NCBI GenBank assembly: GCA_002951815.1
Contig: CP019454.1
Coordinates: 3,173,837-3,237,836 of the forward strand
DNA from: Sulfobacillus thermotolerans
GTDB lineage: Bacteria; Bacillota; Sulfobacillia; Sulfobacillales; Sulfobacillaceae
Reading direction: 5' to 3'
DNA: 64,000 bases
Shown: piece by piece, positions 24,532-33,314 of the stretch
Layout: each line of letters begins with the position of its first letter
How positions within the stretch are numbered: position 1 is the stretch's first letter
Notes under the pieces: generated by a model
Seen by the model: only the letters and a program-made list of their open reading frames with translations
What the model was told of the DNA's origin: nothing
Databases searched by the model: none
Program-made: the position numbers and the translations under genes

Positions 24532-25929
24532 CTACTCGTGAGAAACAGCCACCGCGTCCGTATGGCGGGCAGCAACTAATCGCGCCGCTCGTTCCACCTG
24601 CTCAGCGGTTGGCCGCTTTAACAGAAACAGCGCGATTAACGAAGCCAACAGGGCCATGATGCCCGCAATGACGAAGGCCACGGGATAGCCGCCGATCCCA
24701 ACCAAAGACGCCGTGACAATACCGCCATAGAAACCGCCAACAATCTTTCCCGCATAAATTGTTCCGTAATTTTGCGTCACGTGATTTTCTCCATAATAAT
24801 CACTGGTCATCAAGGGATTGAGCACAAACAACGATCCTGAGGTTCCCCCTGCCAGCAAGGCGAAAATCACAAAGAACGGCACACTGTGCGCTTCACCTGC
24901 CAGTAGCACGAGAATCGAGGAAAACCCTAAAATCGCATAGACATAGACCATAGCGCGCTGCCGCCCAATATAGTCCGACCACAAGCCGACAAGCGGTCTA
25001 CCAATCCCATCGGTAAAGGCAAAGCCCGTTGCGCCAGCAATAATCACGACCGTTCCTAAATGCATCGCTGTGCCAAAGGGGTAATAAAAGCCCACGCCGA
25101 AGAGCGATGTCCCTGCAATTAACATGAACTCAATCAGCATCCAGAAAGGTTGGGGGGTTTTCCACATTTCCGCGGTGGTCATTTGCCGACGTGCCGGGGG
25201 ATTATGCCGCAAAGCCAGCAACTGCTTGTTCTCGGCCCATTTCAGCGGATCGACGTCTTTAGGCCACCAATTCTTGGGCGGATCTTTGAACCAGAAGCTA
25301 ATGATAATCAGACCGCCACCCAAAATCACGCCGGTCAGGTACAAAATGCTGATGAAATCGTGCGTGTTGAAGTCTGCACCATAGAGAATAATAAAGGGAA
25401 CCGCGCCATAGGCCCAGCCTCCATCCACAAACCCGGTCCGCCAGCCCTTCTTCTCCGGGTACCATTTGCTGACCGTATTGACACAAGTCGAGTACACCAA
25501 CCCCGACCCCAAGCCCCCCAGTGCTGCGTAGCCCACATAAGAAATCCAAGGCTGTACCGCATGGGCCAAGAAATAGTAGGCGGCCGCCACAAGCACACCG
25601 CCTATCAGCACCGCATACCGCGTCTTTAACAAGCCACGTTCCCTTAAAACCCCATTAAAATACGATATCCCCGCCTCAAAGAGCACATAGACGGAGTAAT
25701 TCCAAAAAGCCGTGGTCAAACTCCAATGATACTCATTCGCCACCGTCGCGGACGCAGCGCCCCATCCGTATTCCAGTGTTGAGGCCAGCATCATCCCAAT
25801 CCACGGCAAAATAATCATTACGATACGGCCTTGCCCCATAATATCGCGAGGACTTTCCCCAATCCGGTAAATGCGTCCATTTTGATCTCTGACTTCTTTG
25901 TAAGGCACCGCGTTTGCTGTCATAGACAC
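24532..25929 (-). CDS. oxlT: MFS oxalate:formate antiporter family transporter
   Basis: 465 residues with 12 predicted helices. The sequence around WGAASATVANEYHWS, GLGSGLVYSTCVNTVSKWYPEKKGWRTG and the GFAFTDGIGRPLVGLWSDYIGRQ loop is typical of the OFA subfamily. The family exchanges oxalate for formate or takes up related anions. Context (frc, oxc, FDH) supports oxalate uptake. The exchange would be electrogenic in the known case, but formate would be consumed inside here, so uptake may differ. Starts at GTG 25929 or ATG 25923 are close; GAGAGG favours the GTG. A likely promoter is at 26011-26040. Confidence 0.86.
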   Translation of the reverse strand: MSMTANAVPYKEVRDQNGRIYRIGESPRDIMGQGRIVMIILPWIGMMLASTLEYGWGAASATVANEYHWSLTTAFWNYSVYVLFEAGISYFNGVLRERGLLKTRYAVLIGGVLVAAAYYFLAHAVQPWISYVGYAALGGLGSGLVYSTCVNTVSKWYPEKKGWRTGFVDGGWAYGAVPFIILYGADFNTHDFISILYLTGVILGGGLIIISFWFKDPPKNWWPKDVDPLKWAENKQLLALRHNPPARRQMTTAEMWKTPQPFWMLIEFMLIAGTSLFGVGFYYPFGTAMHLGTVVIIAGATGFAFTDGIGRPLVGLWSDYIGRQRAMVYVYAILGFSSILVLLAGEAHSVPFFVIFALLAGGTSGSLFVLNPLMTSDYYGENHVTQNYGTIYAGKIVGGFYGGIVTASLVGIGGYPVAFVIAGIMALLASLIALFLLKRPTAEQVERAARLVAARHTDAVAVSHE

Positions 25930-26010
25930 TGACGCCTCTCCCCCTTCTTCATGGGCCAACGGGATGTGTACAATATAGCTAAACAATTGCTCAATCGATT
26001 GGGCTCATTT

Positions 26011-26040
26011 ATTTTATCTTTAACTTTTTGATTAATTCAA
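26011..26040 (-). promoter_or_regulatory. Candidate promoter of the oxalate transporter gene
   Basis: Minus strand TTGAAT (26035-26040), 18-nt spacer, TAAAAT (26011-26016), about 80 nt upstream of the start. The surroundings are AT-rich. Confidence 0.4.
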
Positions 26041-26426
26041 GAATTGTATATTATCGCTCATCATAACAATTGCTTATAGTCATTAGGAATGTCTGGATTT
26101 AAACCATCTGTTCATTGAAGCTATTCCCATCCGGAAATGCCGCAAAGTATTCCCTGCAATTTCTGTTCTCATCACGTCGATGCCCATCACATAGCCCGGG
26201 AGTTTAAGCGAGCGGCGATTTGTCTTTGCCACGGTGGCAAGGGGGGATTGATCACGGTCTTTCGAACCCCGTGTGAACGCCATGATTAACTTCAGCCGTT
26301 CTTCAGGGCCAAACGGTATTCATGCCGGACTGTCCTAAGTATCATGGAATGCAAGAAGGATAACCATGCCTAGACAACGAGTATGACATATCCGCATGTA
26401 ATTTCGCTTTGGGAGGCGATGCTTCG
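26041..26426. other. Intergenic region between oxlT and the exporter operon
   Basis: 386 nt between divergent genes. The left part is AT-rich and contains TTGCTTATAG (26070-26079), part of a motif repeated near lysR. The right part must hold the promoter of the membrane-fusion gene. A 66-codon open frame on the minus strand (26083-26283) has no ribosome site and no recognisable family, so it is not called. Confidence 0.5.
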
Positions 26427-27905
26427 ATGGCGACATCACAGACTCCAGAAAGCCTGAAGCTTCACCGTAAACTGCCGTATCCGCGTGTCATCCTTTTAGC
26501 GGCGGGTACCGTGACCGTATTGTCCGCGCTGACCTATGGCGTTATCCGCAGCACCGAACCCCCGTCTCCGGTAAAATATTTGACGGCAATGGTCCGCCGT
26601 GGATCGTTATCGGAAACAGATTCCGCCACCGGCGAGGTCGTGCCCGCCGAAACCGATACGGTCGCAGTGCCCAGCAACGCCGTGGTCAGCACAGTACCTG
26701 TTCACTTAGGCGAGGTCGTCACCCAAGGCACCACCCTCGCCACCTTTAGCGATCCCACTCTCGTCAGTACCGTGGCCGCCGAACAGGCGGTCGTCTCCGC
26801 CCAATCCGCACAGGTCAATCTTCTCACGTCATCCAGTTATACCGCTTCGCAGCAAGACAGCATTACGCAAGCGCAAGATAACCTGATCCAAGCCGAAGAG
26901 ATTCTGTCCGCTGATAAAAGTGCTGGGAATGTTGTCTCTCCCGCTGGAGGCATTGTCAGCCAACTGACCTCGGTTGGCACTGCGGTAACCGCGGGGCAAA
27001 GCATTGCGATGGTCGACGGTAAACCGGTTCAAGCGCCCATGACTGGCACCGTACAGACCATTTCCGTTGTCAACGGTCAGACCGTGAATCCCGGCACACT
27101 CCTTCTCACCATCACTTCCCCTGCCCTGCAAGCAAAAATTGTCGGGGACGAAGGACAAATTGCCGGGTTGCAAGCCGCTCTAGATAAAGCGGAGGCACAA
27201 GACAGCCCCGCACAAAACACCACGGCCGCCGCCGAAGCAAGAGCCCAGTTACAGCGGGATGATGAAACCTTAGCCCAAGAACAGCAAGCCCTAGCTGGAT
27301 TAGTCGTAAAAGCTCCTTTTGCCGGCGAAATCACCGCCCTCAATCTTTCCTCACCAGCTAAACTCCTGACCCTCAGCAGCTTAGCGCAGCAAGTAACAGT
27401 GCCCATTCCGGAAACCCAGGTGGCCATGATTCATCTCGGACAATCGGTCCAGTTGAGTTTACCCGCACTCCCCGATCAAACCCTTGCGGGCAGCGTGCAG
27501 AACATTGCCCCCGTTGGTACCTACTCCAATGGAGTTTCCAGTTTTCCTGTCAATGTCAACCTAACCCATTCTTCAGAGGTTCGGTACGGGATGAGTGCGC
27601 AAGCTAACATCGTCATCCGTACCGTGCATAATGCCTTGCTTGTTCCCTTATCGGCAATCCAAACGCACGGATTACACCATTTTGTGCAATGGTTAGGTGC
27701 GAACAATACCGTCACACGCACTCCTGTGCGCGTCCTCTTAGAGAACGCGACCACCGCAGCGATCAAATCGAAGCATCTAACGACCAATATGCGCGTCATT
27801 ACCGCGACTCTGACAGCCTCCAATGGCAAATTACACTTGAAAACGAAGGGACGTGCACTCCATAGAGCCCATCCTAAAGGCCCACGAGGAGGAAAAAAAG
27901 CATGA
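26427..27905 (+). CDS. HlyD/MacA-type membrane-fusion (adaptor) protein
   Basis: 492 residues. A single N-terminal helix (about residues 22-42, VILLAAGTVTVLSALTYGV) anchors the protein. It is followed by a lipoyl-like half (VPVHLGEVVTQGTTLATF), a coiled-coil hairpin rich in Ala/Gln (about residues 115-165 and 250-290), a second lipoyl half (APMTGTVQTISVVNGQTV) and beta-barrel segments ending in a basic tail. It should link an ABC exporter to the cell surface. ATG 27905 overlap: the stop TGA overlaps the ATG of the ATPase gene. GGGAGG lies 10 nt before ATG 26427; TTG 26409 is an alternative. Confidence 0.87.
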   Translation: MATSQTPESLKLHRKLPYPRVILLAAGTVTVLSALTYGVIRSTEPPSPVKYLTAMVRRGSLSETDSATGEVVPAETDTVAVPSNAVVSTVPVHLGEVVTQGTTLATFSDPTLVSTVAAEQAVVSAQSAQVNLLTSSSYTASQQDSITQAQDNLIQAEEILSADKSAGNVVSPAGGIVSQLTSVGTAVTAGQSIAMVDGKPVQAPMTGTVQTISVVNGQTVNPGTLLLTITSPALQAKIVGDEGQIAGLQAALDKAEAQDSPAQNTTAAAEARAQLQRDDETLAQEQQALAGLVVKAPFAGEITALNLSSPAKLLTLSSLAQQVTVPIPETQVAMIHLGQSVQLSLPALPDQTLAGSVQNIAPVGTYSNGVSSFPVNVNLTHSSEVRYGMSAQANIVIRTVHNALLVPLSAIQTHGLHHFVQWLGANNTVTRTPVRVLLENATTAAIKSKHLTTNMRVITATLTASNGKLHLKTKGRALHRAHPKGPRGGKKA

Positions 27906-28582
27906 TGATTCGCTTGGTATCCGTATCGAAAACCTATCAGGTAGGAACAGAAACTTATCCGGTCTTGCGCGATATTGACTTGGAAGTACCCCACGGCATG
28001 TTCACCGCTATCATTGGTCCCTCCGGATCAGGCAAAACCACTTTGCTTAATATTTTAGGCGGTTTAGACGTTCCGTCTCAGGGATCATATTGGCTTAACG
28101 GCCACGACGTGAGCCATTTCAACCGAGAAGAATGGGCTCATGAGCGCAATCACACGATTGGCTTTGTCTTTCAATCCTTCCAACTCATTCCCTCGTTGTC
28201 GGCCCTAGACAATGTCGCATTGCCGCTCATTTACCGAAGAACGCCCCCCAAACAACGCCGCATCTTGGCCCAAGAAGCGCTCGAGCAAGTCGGGCTTGCC
28301 AAGCGAATGAATCATCGTCCCACCCAGTTGTCAGGAGGGCAGCAACAAAGGGTCGCCATCGCTCGCGCTCTCATTGGTCAGCCCCCTCTCATTTTGGCCG
28401 ATGAACCCACAGGCAATTTAGATCATCAAACCGGTGAAGAAATTCTCGCGTTGTTGGAATCGTTAAACCGTAACGGCAAAACCGTCATCATTGTGACGCA
28501 TAGTCACGAAGTGGCCGACAAATGCCGACAAGTTGTTCACGTCGAAGACGGCCATGTCACCTTGGCGGGGGTCCTATCATGA
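27902..28582 (+). CDS. ABC transporter ATPase, MacB/LolD family
   Basis: 226 residues: Walker A GPSGSGKTTLLN, Q-loop FVFQSFQLIPSLSALDN, signature LSGGQQQRVAIARAL, Walker B LILADEPTGNLDHQTG and the H-loop VTHSHEV. The DEPTGNLD form and the N-terminal VSKTYQVGTETYPVLRDI are characteristic of the lipoprotein/macrolide/antimicrobial-peptide exporter group. It overlaps both neighbours by ATGA, so the three genes are one coupled operon. AGGAGG precedes the ATG. Confidence 0.94.
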   Translation: MMIRLVSVSKTYQVGTETYPVLRDIDLEVPHGMFTAIIGPSGSGKTTLLNILGGLDVPSQGSYWLNGHDVSHFNREEWAHERNHTIGFVFQSFQLIPSLSALDNVALPLIYRRTPPKQRRILAQEALEQVGLAKRMNHRPTQLSGGQQQRVAIARALIGQPPLILADEPTGNLDHQTGEEILALLESLNRNGKTVIIVTHSHEVADKCRQVVHVEDGHVTLAGVLS

Positions 28583-29745
28583 TGTGGCGCGATGGCGTAG
28601 CGTTAGCACTTCGGGGCTTGACAGGCAACAAACTGCGCGCACTATTAACCATGCTAGGAGTGGTCATCGGGGTCGCCGCGGTCATCGTACTCGTAGCGAT
28701 TGGGCAAGGCGCATCGTCCTTAGTGACCTCTCGAATTGAAACGTTGGGTACCAATGTCGTCTTTGTCACACCTTCAGCGGGAACTTTCTACCCTGTGTCA
28801 GAAACAACCACCGTGGCACGTGTGTTACCATCTGGAGATCACGTCGTACCCGTAATGAGCACCGGTGCCAAAATTTCAACCCCTGACAATCAAAGCAGCG
28901 CCCTCATTGACGGCACCACCCCAAAGTATTTTGCGCTCGGCGGCCTCTCCTTGGCTTCGGGACACTTTTTAACCACGCCCGAACTTGAGCAAGCTCAGCA
29001 TGTCGCTGTGCTAGGAGCCAACCAAGCAGCCAATTTGTTTAACGGCATGAACCCGGTCGGTTCGTCGGTCATGATATTAGGCCAGCAATTTACCGTCATA
29101 GGCGTTTTGAACGCAGTGGGTCAAGGTCCCGGAGCGAGTCAAGACAACGCCATTTTTATTCCCTTGTCAGTCTCCGAGTTCCTATTTAGCACCAATCAGC
29201 TTAGCGAATTGATTATTCAAGCGCCCAGCCCCAATATAGCGAATTTATCGGCAGACGAATTGACCCGCCTTTATACGAATGCATTGGGATCGGCCAACGC
29301 AGTCAGCGTGGCTTCTGAAGACCAAGTTTTGCAAACCCTTCAGGCCACCCGGTCGACCTTTACCGACCTTTTAGCCGGGACGGCTGCGATTGCGCTCCTT
29401 GTCGGCGGGATTGGCATTATGAATATCATGCTCGTATCTGTTACCGAGCGCACGCGAGAAATCGGCATACGCCAAGCGTTAGGGGCAACGCGCGAAGACG
29501 TGCTGTTGCAGTTTTTAATAGAATCTATGGTCCTAAGCTTATCGGGAGGGATCTTGGGTGCCGCCATTGGGGTGGGACTGACCCAACTCGTTCCTGTCAT
29601 CTTGAAAACCCCTGCCATCTTTTCGCCTTCAGCTTTGGTATTAGCCTTCGTCTTTAGCACGGCTGTTGGGCTCATTTTTGGTCTCTATCCGGCCTTTAAA
29701 GCGTCCGCCCTCGAACCCATTCACGCTCTGCGCTATGACGGCTAA
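28579..29745 (+). CDS. ABC transporter permease, MacB/FtsX family
   Basis: 388 residues with the four-helix MacB layout: helix 1 at about residues 20-40 (LLTMLGVVIGVAAVIVLVAIG), a large extracytoplasmic domain (about 45-265), then three helices. The motif VGGIGIMNIMLVSVTERTRE, then IGIRQALGATREDVLLQFL, is the signature of this family. With the adaptor and ATPase it makes a MacAB-like exporter driven by mechanotransmission. The substrate is unknown. ATG 28579 overlaps the ATPase TGA. Confidence 0.93.
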   Translation: MMWRDGVALALRGLTGNKLRALLTMLGVVIGVAAVIVLVAIGQGASSLVTSRIETLGTNVVFVTPSAGTFYPVSETTTVARVLPSGDHVVPVMSTGAKISTPDNQSSALIDGTTPKYFALGGLSLASGHFLTTPELEQAQHVAVLGANQAANLFNGMNPVGSSVMILGQQFTVIGVLNAVGQGPGASQDNAIFIPLSVSEFLFSTNQLSELIIQAPSPNIANLSADELTRLYTNALGSANAVSVASEDQVLQTLQATRSTFTDLLAGTAAIALLVGGIGIMNIMLVSVTERTREIGIRQALGATREDVLLQFLIESMVLSLSGGILGAAIGVGLTQLVPVILKTPAIFSPSALVLAFVFSTAVGLIFGLYPAFKASALEPIHALRYDG

Positions 29746-29835
29746 CCCAAAAGACAGTCCTGCATGATGCTGTCGAACCCAATCTTTAAAATGTGTTAAG
29801 GAAATTGATGACCCGTCTTAGGAAAGTTTCCGCCT

Positions 29836-30147
29836 ATGGAAAACACAACGAGTGCGGCTCAGGTTACCAAGACATTAGGGGTGACGGTAAAAACCATTTC
29901 GCATTAAGACCACGCAGGCCGTCTGACGCCGGCACAACGCACACAGCGTAGTCGCCGCTATGACACGCCAGACGAGTACACCGATTTCGCCAAGCATTCC
30001 ACCAAAACCGCGACAAAAGCGGGTCGCGAATCTTCGACATCCTCTGAAACACATCGCGCTGTCTCCGACGTAAAAACAAAGAAGAAGAATCGAAACCGTG
30101 GGGAAGGCATGGTGAAGAATCATCATTGGGGGGTGTTCTTCGTGTGA
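29836..30147 (+). pseudogene. Remnant of an IS607-type serine recombinase (TnpA) N-terminus
   Basis: Starting at ATG 29836 the frame reads a MerR-like DNA-binding head: SAAQVTKTLGVTVKTISH, then TAA (29905-29907), then DHAGRLTPAQRTQRSRRYDT. In intact IS607 TnpA proteins this is one continuous helix-turn-helix with a Trp where the stop is, followed by a Y-T-x-E-D segment. The frame stays open to TGA at 30145-30147, but no recombinase catalytic domain (Y-A-R-V-S) follows. It is a decayed fragment, unrelated in sequence detail to the intact copy at 62380-63030 but of the same family. It lies between convergent operons. Confidence 0.65.
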
Positions 30148-30367
30148 GATGACGCCTGCCCGTGATATCCCTGCCTCACAGCATGTGCACCGGCGAGCGA
30201 CCAAAACGGCGACGTGTTCCGCAATGGACGCGACGAAAAAGTCACGCCTGTATGATCTGCACCGAGACCCGCTGGCTATAGGTTGAAGGATTTAGGGCAG
30301 TGATCCCTATCGATTATAAGATTGTCTAGCAGGTATTAACGACCGCACGGGCTTTGAGTGAAGTCCT

Positions 30368-31696
30368 CTAATGTCCACCCAAGATGGGCGCAATGGCCTT
30401 TAAGGGTAACGCCGTTAGAGAAGGTGCCCGAGTCCCCACGATGACGGTTTGACCGACTAAAAGTGGCACACTGGGCATAAACGCTCCGCCCACGGCTGTT
30501 TGATGCAAGACGTCCCCGGTCTTCGCATTCACGTCCCATAATGTGCCTTGGCTATCGCCCACCAAGAGTTGTCCTTGTACATACAAAGGCGCCTGCGTAA
30601 TCCCCTTGTGATTCAACCCATTGCTCCAAAGCACCGCCCCGGTCCGAGCATTAAGTGCATAAAGTGTTTTTGTAATCGGACTGCCAAGATAAAGCACACC
30701 AGCATGAAAGGTGGGAATGCCCGATTCATTGCTTGCTCTTCCACTTGCCGAATACGGCAAGGGCCCGGTTCCTAACGCGTGTTGCCATCGAATATGTCCC
30801 GTCGCTTTATCGATATCGATCGCGTAGAAGGTATTGCGCCCATCCACCGTTTTCACGGCTTCGGTATAAATGTTGTGCCCCACCAGCAAAGGAGGACAAT
30901 CATCTAACGCTCCTGTGGCACCAGACACGGGTGTCTGCCATTGGACGCGCCATGTCCTTAAATTCACCGCATAAAACGTGTAGGGATAGGCACCGCCAAA
31001 ATAGAGCACGCCTTGCGAAACGACCGGGGACGACATACTAACATAACTCGGAATCGGCAACGTACGAAGAATTTGGCCGGTGACAGGACTAATCTCCATG
31101 AGTTGGTCTGATCCGCCGACAACATATAAATCCCCTTGCCAATAGACGGGAGTCGGCATATCTTCTCCCTGTGTAGGAACTTGCCACAGCACTTGTCCCG
31201 TTTTGGCGGATAAGGCCATGACACTGCTGCTGCCAGTGCCCCGGATATTCGCCTGACCTATTTGCGGCACTTCCGGAAATAGACTATTGCCCTTTCCCAC
31301 AAACACCCGATTGCCTATGACAAGCGGCATGGTCATGACCTGATTATTGACGGGGGTAGCCCACAGCGGATGACCATTTTTAATATTGAGCGCCACCACT
31401 TCAAAGGGCGAGGAAACCGTTCCTCCATATACCACGCCTCGCACGGCCACGGGATTCATAACGGCGCCTCCGTCATATCGCCAGTGCACCGCGAGTGATT
31501 GTTGCAAGACGTTCGGTTTTGGGGTTCGAGACGCATCGATCCCAAACATCTTTGCCGATTGCAAGCCATAATTCCCGAAGATTTGACCTGCTGTGGACAA
31601 GACGGTCCACTTTACAGTTACCGCCACGATAAAGAGAACGGCAAGCATGGCCCCTGTCCTAAACGACGATTTATGCAACACACGTGAAACACTCAT
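30368..31696 (-). CDS. Membrane-anchored PQQ-like beta-propeller protein
   Basis: 442 residues. One N-terminal helix (about residues 11-33, GAMLAVLFIVAVTVKW) is an anchor or uncleaved signal. The rest consists of repeating beta-propeller blades of the PQQ/BamB type, each with a G-x-x-x-W-(T/Q) turn: NGHPLWATPV, TGQVLWQVPTQ, TWRVQWQTPV, TGHIRWQHALG and TGAVLWSNGL. No dehydrogenase catalytic residues or heme motif were seen. A scaffolding or quinoprotein-like role outside the cell is possible. ATG 31696 follows AAGGGGG at 7 nt; the longer frame upstream overlaps the ArsR gene. Confidence 0.82.
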   Translation of the reverse strand: MSVSRVLHKSSFRTGAMLAVLFIVAVTVKWTVLSTAGQIFGNYGLQSAKMFGIDASRTPKPNVLQQSLAVHWRYDGGAVMNPVAVRGVVYGGTVSSPFEVVALNIKNGHPLWATPVNNQVMTMPLVIGNRVFVGKGNSLFPEVPQIGQANIRGTGSSSVMALSAKTGQVLWQVPTQGEDMPTPVYWQGDLYVVGGSDQLMEISPVTGQILRTLPIPSYVSMSSPVVSQGVLYFGGAYPYTFYAVNLRTWRVQWQTPVSGATGALDDCPPLLVGHNIYTEAVKTVDGRNTFYAIDIDKATGHIRWQHALGTGPLPYSASGRASNESGIPTFHAGVLYLGSPITKTLYALNARTGAVLWSNGLNHKGITQAPLYVQGQLLVGDSQGTLWDVNAKTGDVLHQTAVGGAFMPSVPLLVGQTVIVGTRAPSLTALPLKAIAPILGGH

Positions 31697-31803
31697 GCGC
31701 TTTCCCCCTTGTTCTTCCCGGGGGATTTTAACAAGACAAGCTGAAACGGTCCTGAATGTGAGCTGAACATTACCTGAATCACCAAGGGGCTCCCGAGCAC
31801 GCG

Positions 31804-32502
31804 TTATCTGCCGCTGATTGAGAACCGTATGCCCAGTTCCCCTTTGAAGCCCATCAATCCTGAAGGCGTTATGCGCACAGCGCGCCCCACGGGAACTCGC
31901 TCGACCCACTTGAGTTCGATAAGGCGATTAGTGAGTGCCGCCCCCAGCGCCCCGGCCATATGATGCCGGCGTTCGCTCCAGTCCAAGCATTGCCGTGCAA
32001 AATGGCGCCGGCTGCGTCCAAGATCTTCCACGTCTATCCCGAATTCGCGAAACCACTGTGTTCCATTCAACGTCACGACAAAGTCTCGCCCTTGGGAGCG
32101 CACCAGACCCAGTTCCCCCATCTTATCGGTTAACGCCACCCCAACCTCCCCAGCGAGATGGTCATAGCAGGTCCTGGCAAAGCGCAAAGCACGTGATTCC
32201 TCCGATTCACGAAGGGAGCGAATCGGCTTAGGGGACGCAACGGCATTGAGTGCCTCCAATGCCAACCCCACCTCAATGCTCGCTAAACGATAATAGCGAT
32301 GCCGGCCGTAGGATTCGTGGACCAATAGGCCCCCTGCCACCATCTTGGCGAGATGTGAGCTGGCGGTTTGGGGCGTCACATGGGCCGCGCGGGCGAGTTC
32401 ACTAGCTGGTAGCGCCTTGCCGCCCAGCAAACACAGCAACATCGCGGCCCGTGATTCATCCCCTATTAAGGACGCAACCTCCACCAAATTCGGTACCGTC
32501 AT
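31804..32502 (-). CDS. ArsR-family transcriptional regulator with long C-terminal domain
   Basis: 232 residues. The N-terminal winged helix reads EVASLIGDESRAAMLLCLLGGKALPASELARAAHVTPQTASSHL and GRHRYYRLASIEV, typical of ArsR. No obvious metal-binding Cys pair is present at the known alpha3 site (the helix has no C-x-C). The remaining 130 residues are a second domain seen in ArsR proteins that pair with small-molecule enzymes. ATG 32502 follows GGAGG at 6 nt. A divergent flavin-reductase-like gene and an intervening palindrome (32539-32554) make it the likely local regulator. Confidence 0.87.
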   Translation of the reverse strand: MTVPNLVEVASLIGDESRAAMLLCLLGGKALPASELARAAHVTPQTASSHLAKMVAGGLLVHESYGRHRYYRLASIEVGLALEALNAVASPKPIRSLRESEESRALRFARTCYDHLAGEVGVALTDKMGELGLVRSQGRDFVVTLNGTQWFREFGIDVEDLGRSRRHFARQCLDWSERRHHMAGALGAALTNRLIELKWVERVPVGRAVRITPSGLMGFKGELGIRFSISGR

Positions 32503-32538
32503 TCCATACCTCCATTCATTGGCCCATAACATGTATAG

Positions 32539-32554
32539 TTCGATACTAGTCGAA
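32539..32554. promoter_or_regulatory. Palindromic operator candidate for the ArsR protein
   Basis: TTCGA-TACTAG-TCGAA has 5-bp arms and lies midway between the divergent starts at 32502 and 32610. ArsR operators commonly are such inverted repeats overlapping promoters. Confidence 0.5.
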
Positions 32555-32609
32555 TAGATTGCGTCTTACAATAGCGGCGGAATCCACTAAGCCTTAGGGA
32601 GGTCTTGCC

Positions 32610-33230
32610 ATGACGCAACATCTAGAACCCAAGTTCCCCACGCGGATTGTCCATCCAAGGATCTTATATTTCGGGACACCGGTCGTCCTGCTCAGCACCT
32701 TAAACCTAGACGGCAGTACTAACATTACTCCGATGTCCTCAGCCTGGGCATTAGGTTCTCGCATTGTCTTGGGATTGGGGGAAGGCGGGCACGGGTTAAC
32801 CAATCTCCGGCGACATGGCGAATGTGTCGTGAACGTCCCCAGTCCCGACCTGTGGGAGCAGGTGGAGGCCCTTGCTCCCTTCACCGGAGCCCAGCCGGTC
32901 CCGGAACATAAGCGGGGCGTGTTCCGGTTCGAACCCGACAAGTTTAGGGTCTGTGGCCTAACGCCTCAGCCTTCACACGAGGTTCGCCCCCACCGCATTA
33001 GCGAATGCCCACTCCAAATCGAGGCTAAGCTCGTCACGCTGCACATGGCAGGCGCGCATACTCGTTTTGCCATTATCCAGGTCGAAACCGTCCTGGTCCA
33101 CGCCCACGAAACCATTGTGGTTGACGACTCGCATATCGATCCGGCACTTTGGAGTCCTCTCATTTATAACTTCCGTCACTATTTTGGCTTGGGACCCCAG
33201 CTAGGCAAGACGTTCCGCGCAGAGCTCTAA
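32610..33230 (+). CDS. Flavin-reductase-like (FMN-binding split barrel) protein
   Basis: 206 residues. The N-terminal half has the split-barrel pattern YFGTPVVLLSTLNLDGSTNITPMSSAWALG, then NLRRHGECVVNVPS, seen in flavin reductase-like proteins that bind FMN. It may reduce flavin or carry out an FMN-dependent conversion; the substrate is unknown. ATG 32610 follows AGGGAGG. The gene is divergent from the ArsR regulator and ends at a strong hairpin. Confidence 0.82.
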   Translation: MTQHLEPKFPTRIVHPRILYFGTPVVLLSTLNLDGSTNITPMSSAWALGSRIVLGLGEGGHGLTNLRRHGECVVNVPSPDLWEQVEALAPFTGAQPVPEHKRGVFRFEPDKFRVCGLTPQPSHEVRPHRISECPLQIEAKLVTLHMAGAHTRFAIIQVETVLVHAHETIVVDDSHIDPALWSPLIYNFRHYFGLGPQLGKTFRAEL

Positions 33231-33237
33231 AATAAAA

Positions 33238-33261
33238 GGACACGTGGCACACCACGTGTCC
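33238..33261. terminator. Bidirectional terminator
   Basis: A 10-bp perfect stem GGACACGTGG/CCACGTGTCC. On the minus strand it is followed by TTTTATTTT, so it best ends the ECF operon; on the plus strand it closes the flavin-reductase gene. Confidence 0.78.
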
Positions 33262-33314
33262 ATAGAGCCGAGATCTTGCCAACAAGAAGATGACCACACA
33301 CTGCGGCACCTGCC

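Noticed and set aside
26083-26283. 66-residue open frame in the oxlT upstream region
   Set aside because: No ribosome site, no recognisable motif, and it covers the likely regulatory DNA.
29864-30204. 71- and 109-residue open frames on the minus strand
   Set aside because: They are antisense to the IS607 recombinase remnant, whose plus-strand reading explains the sequence.
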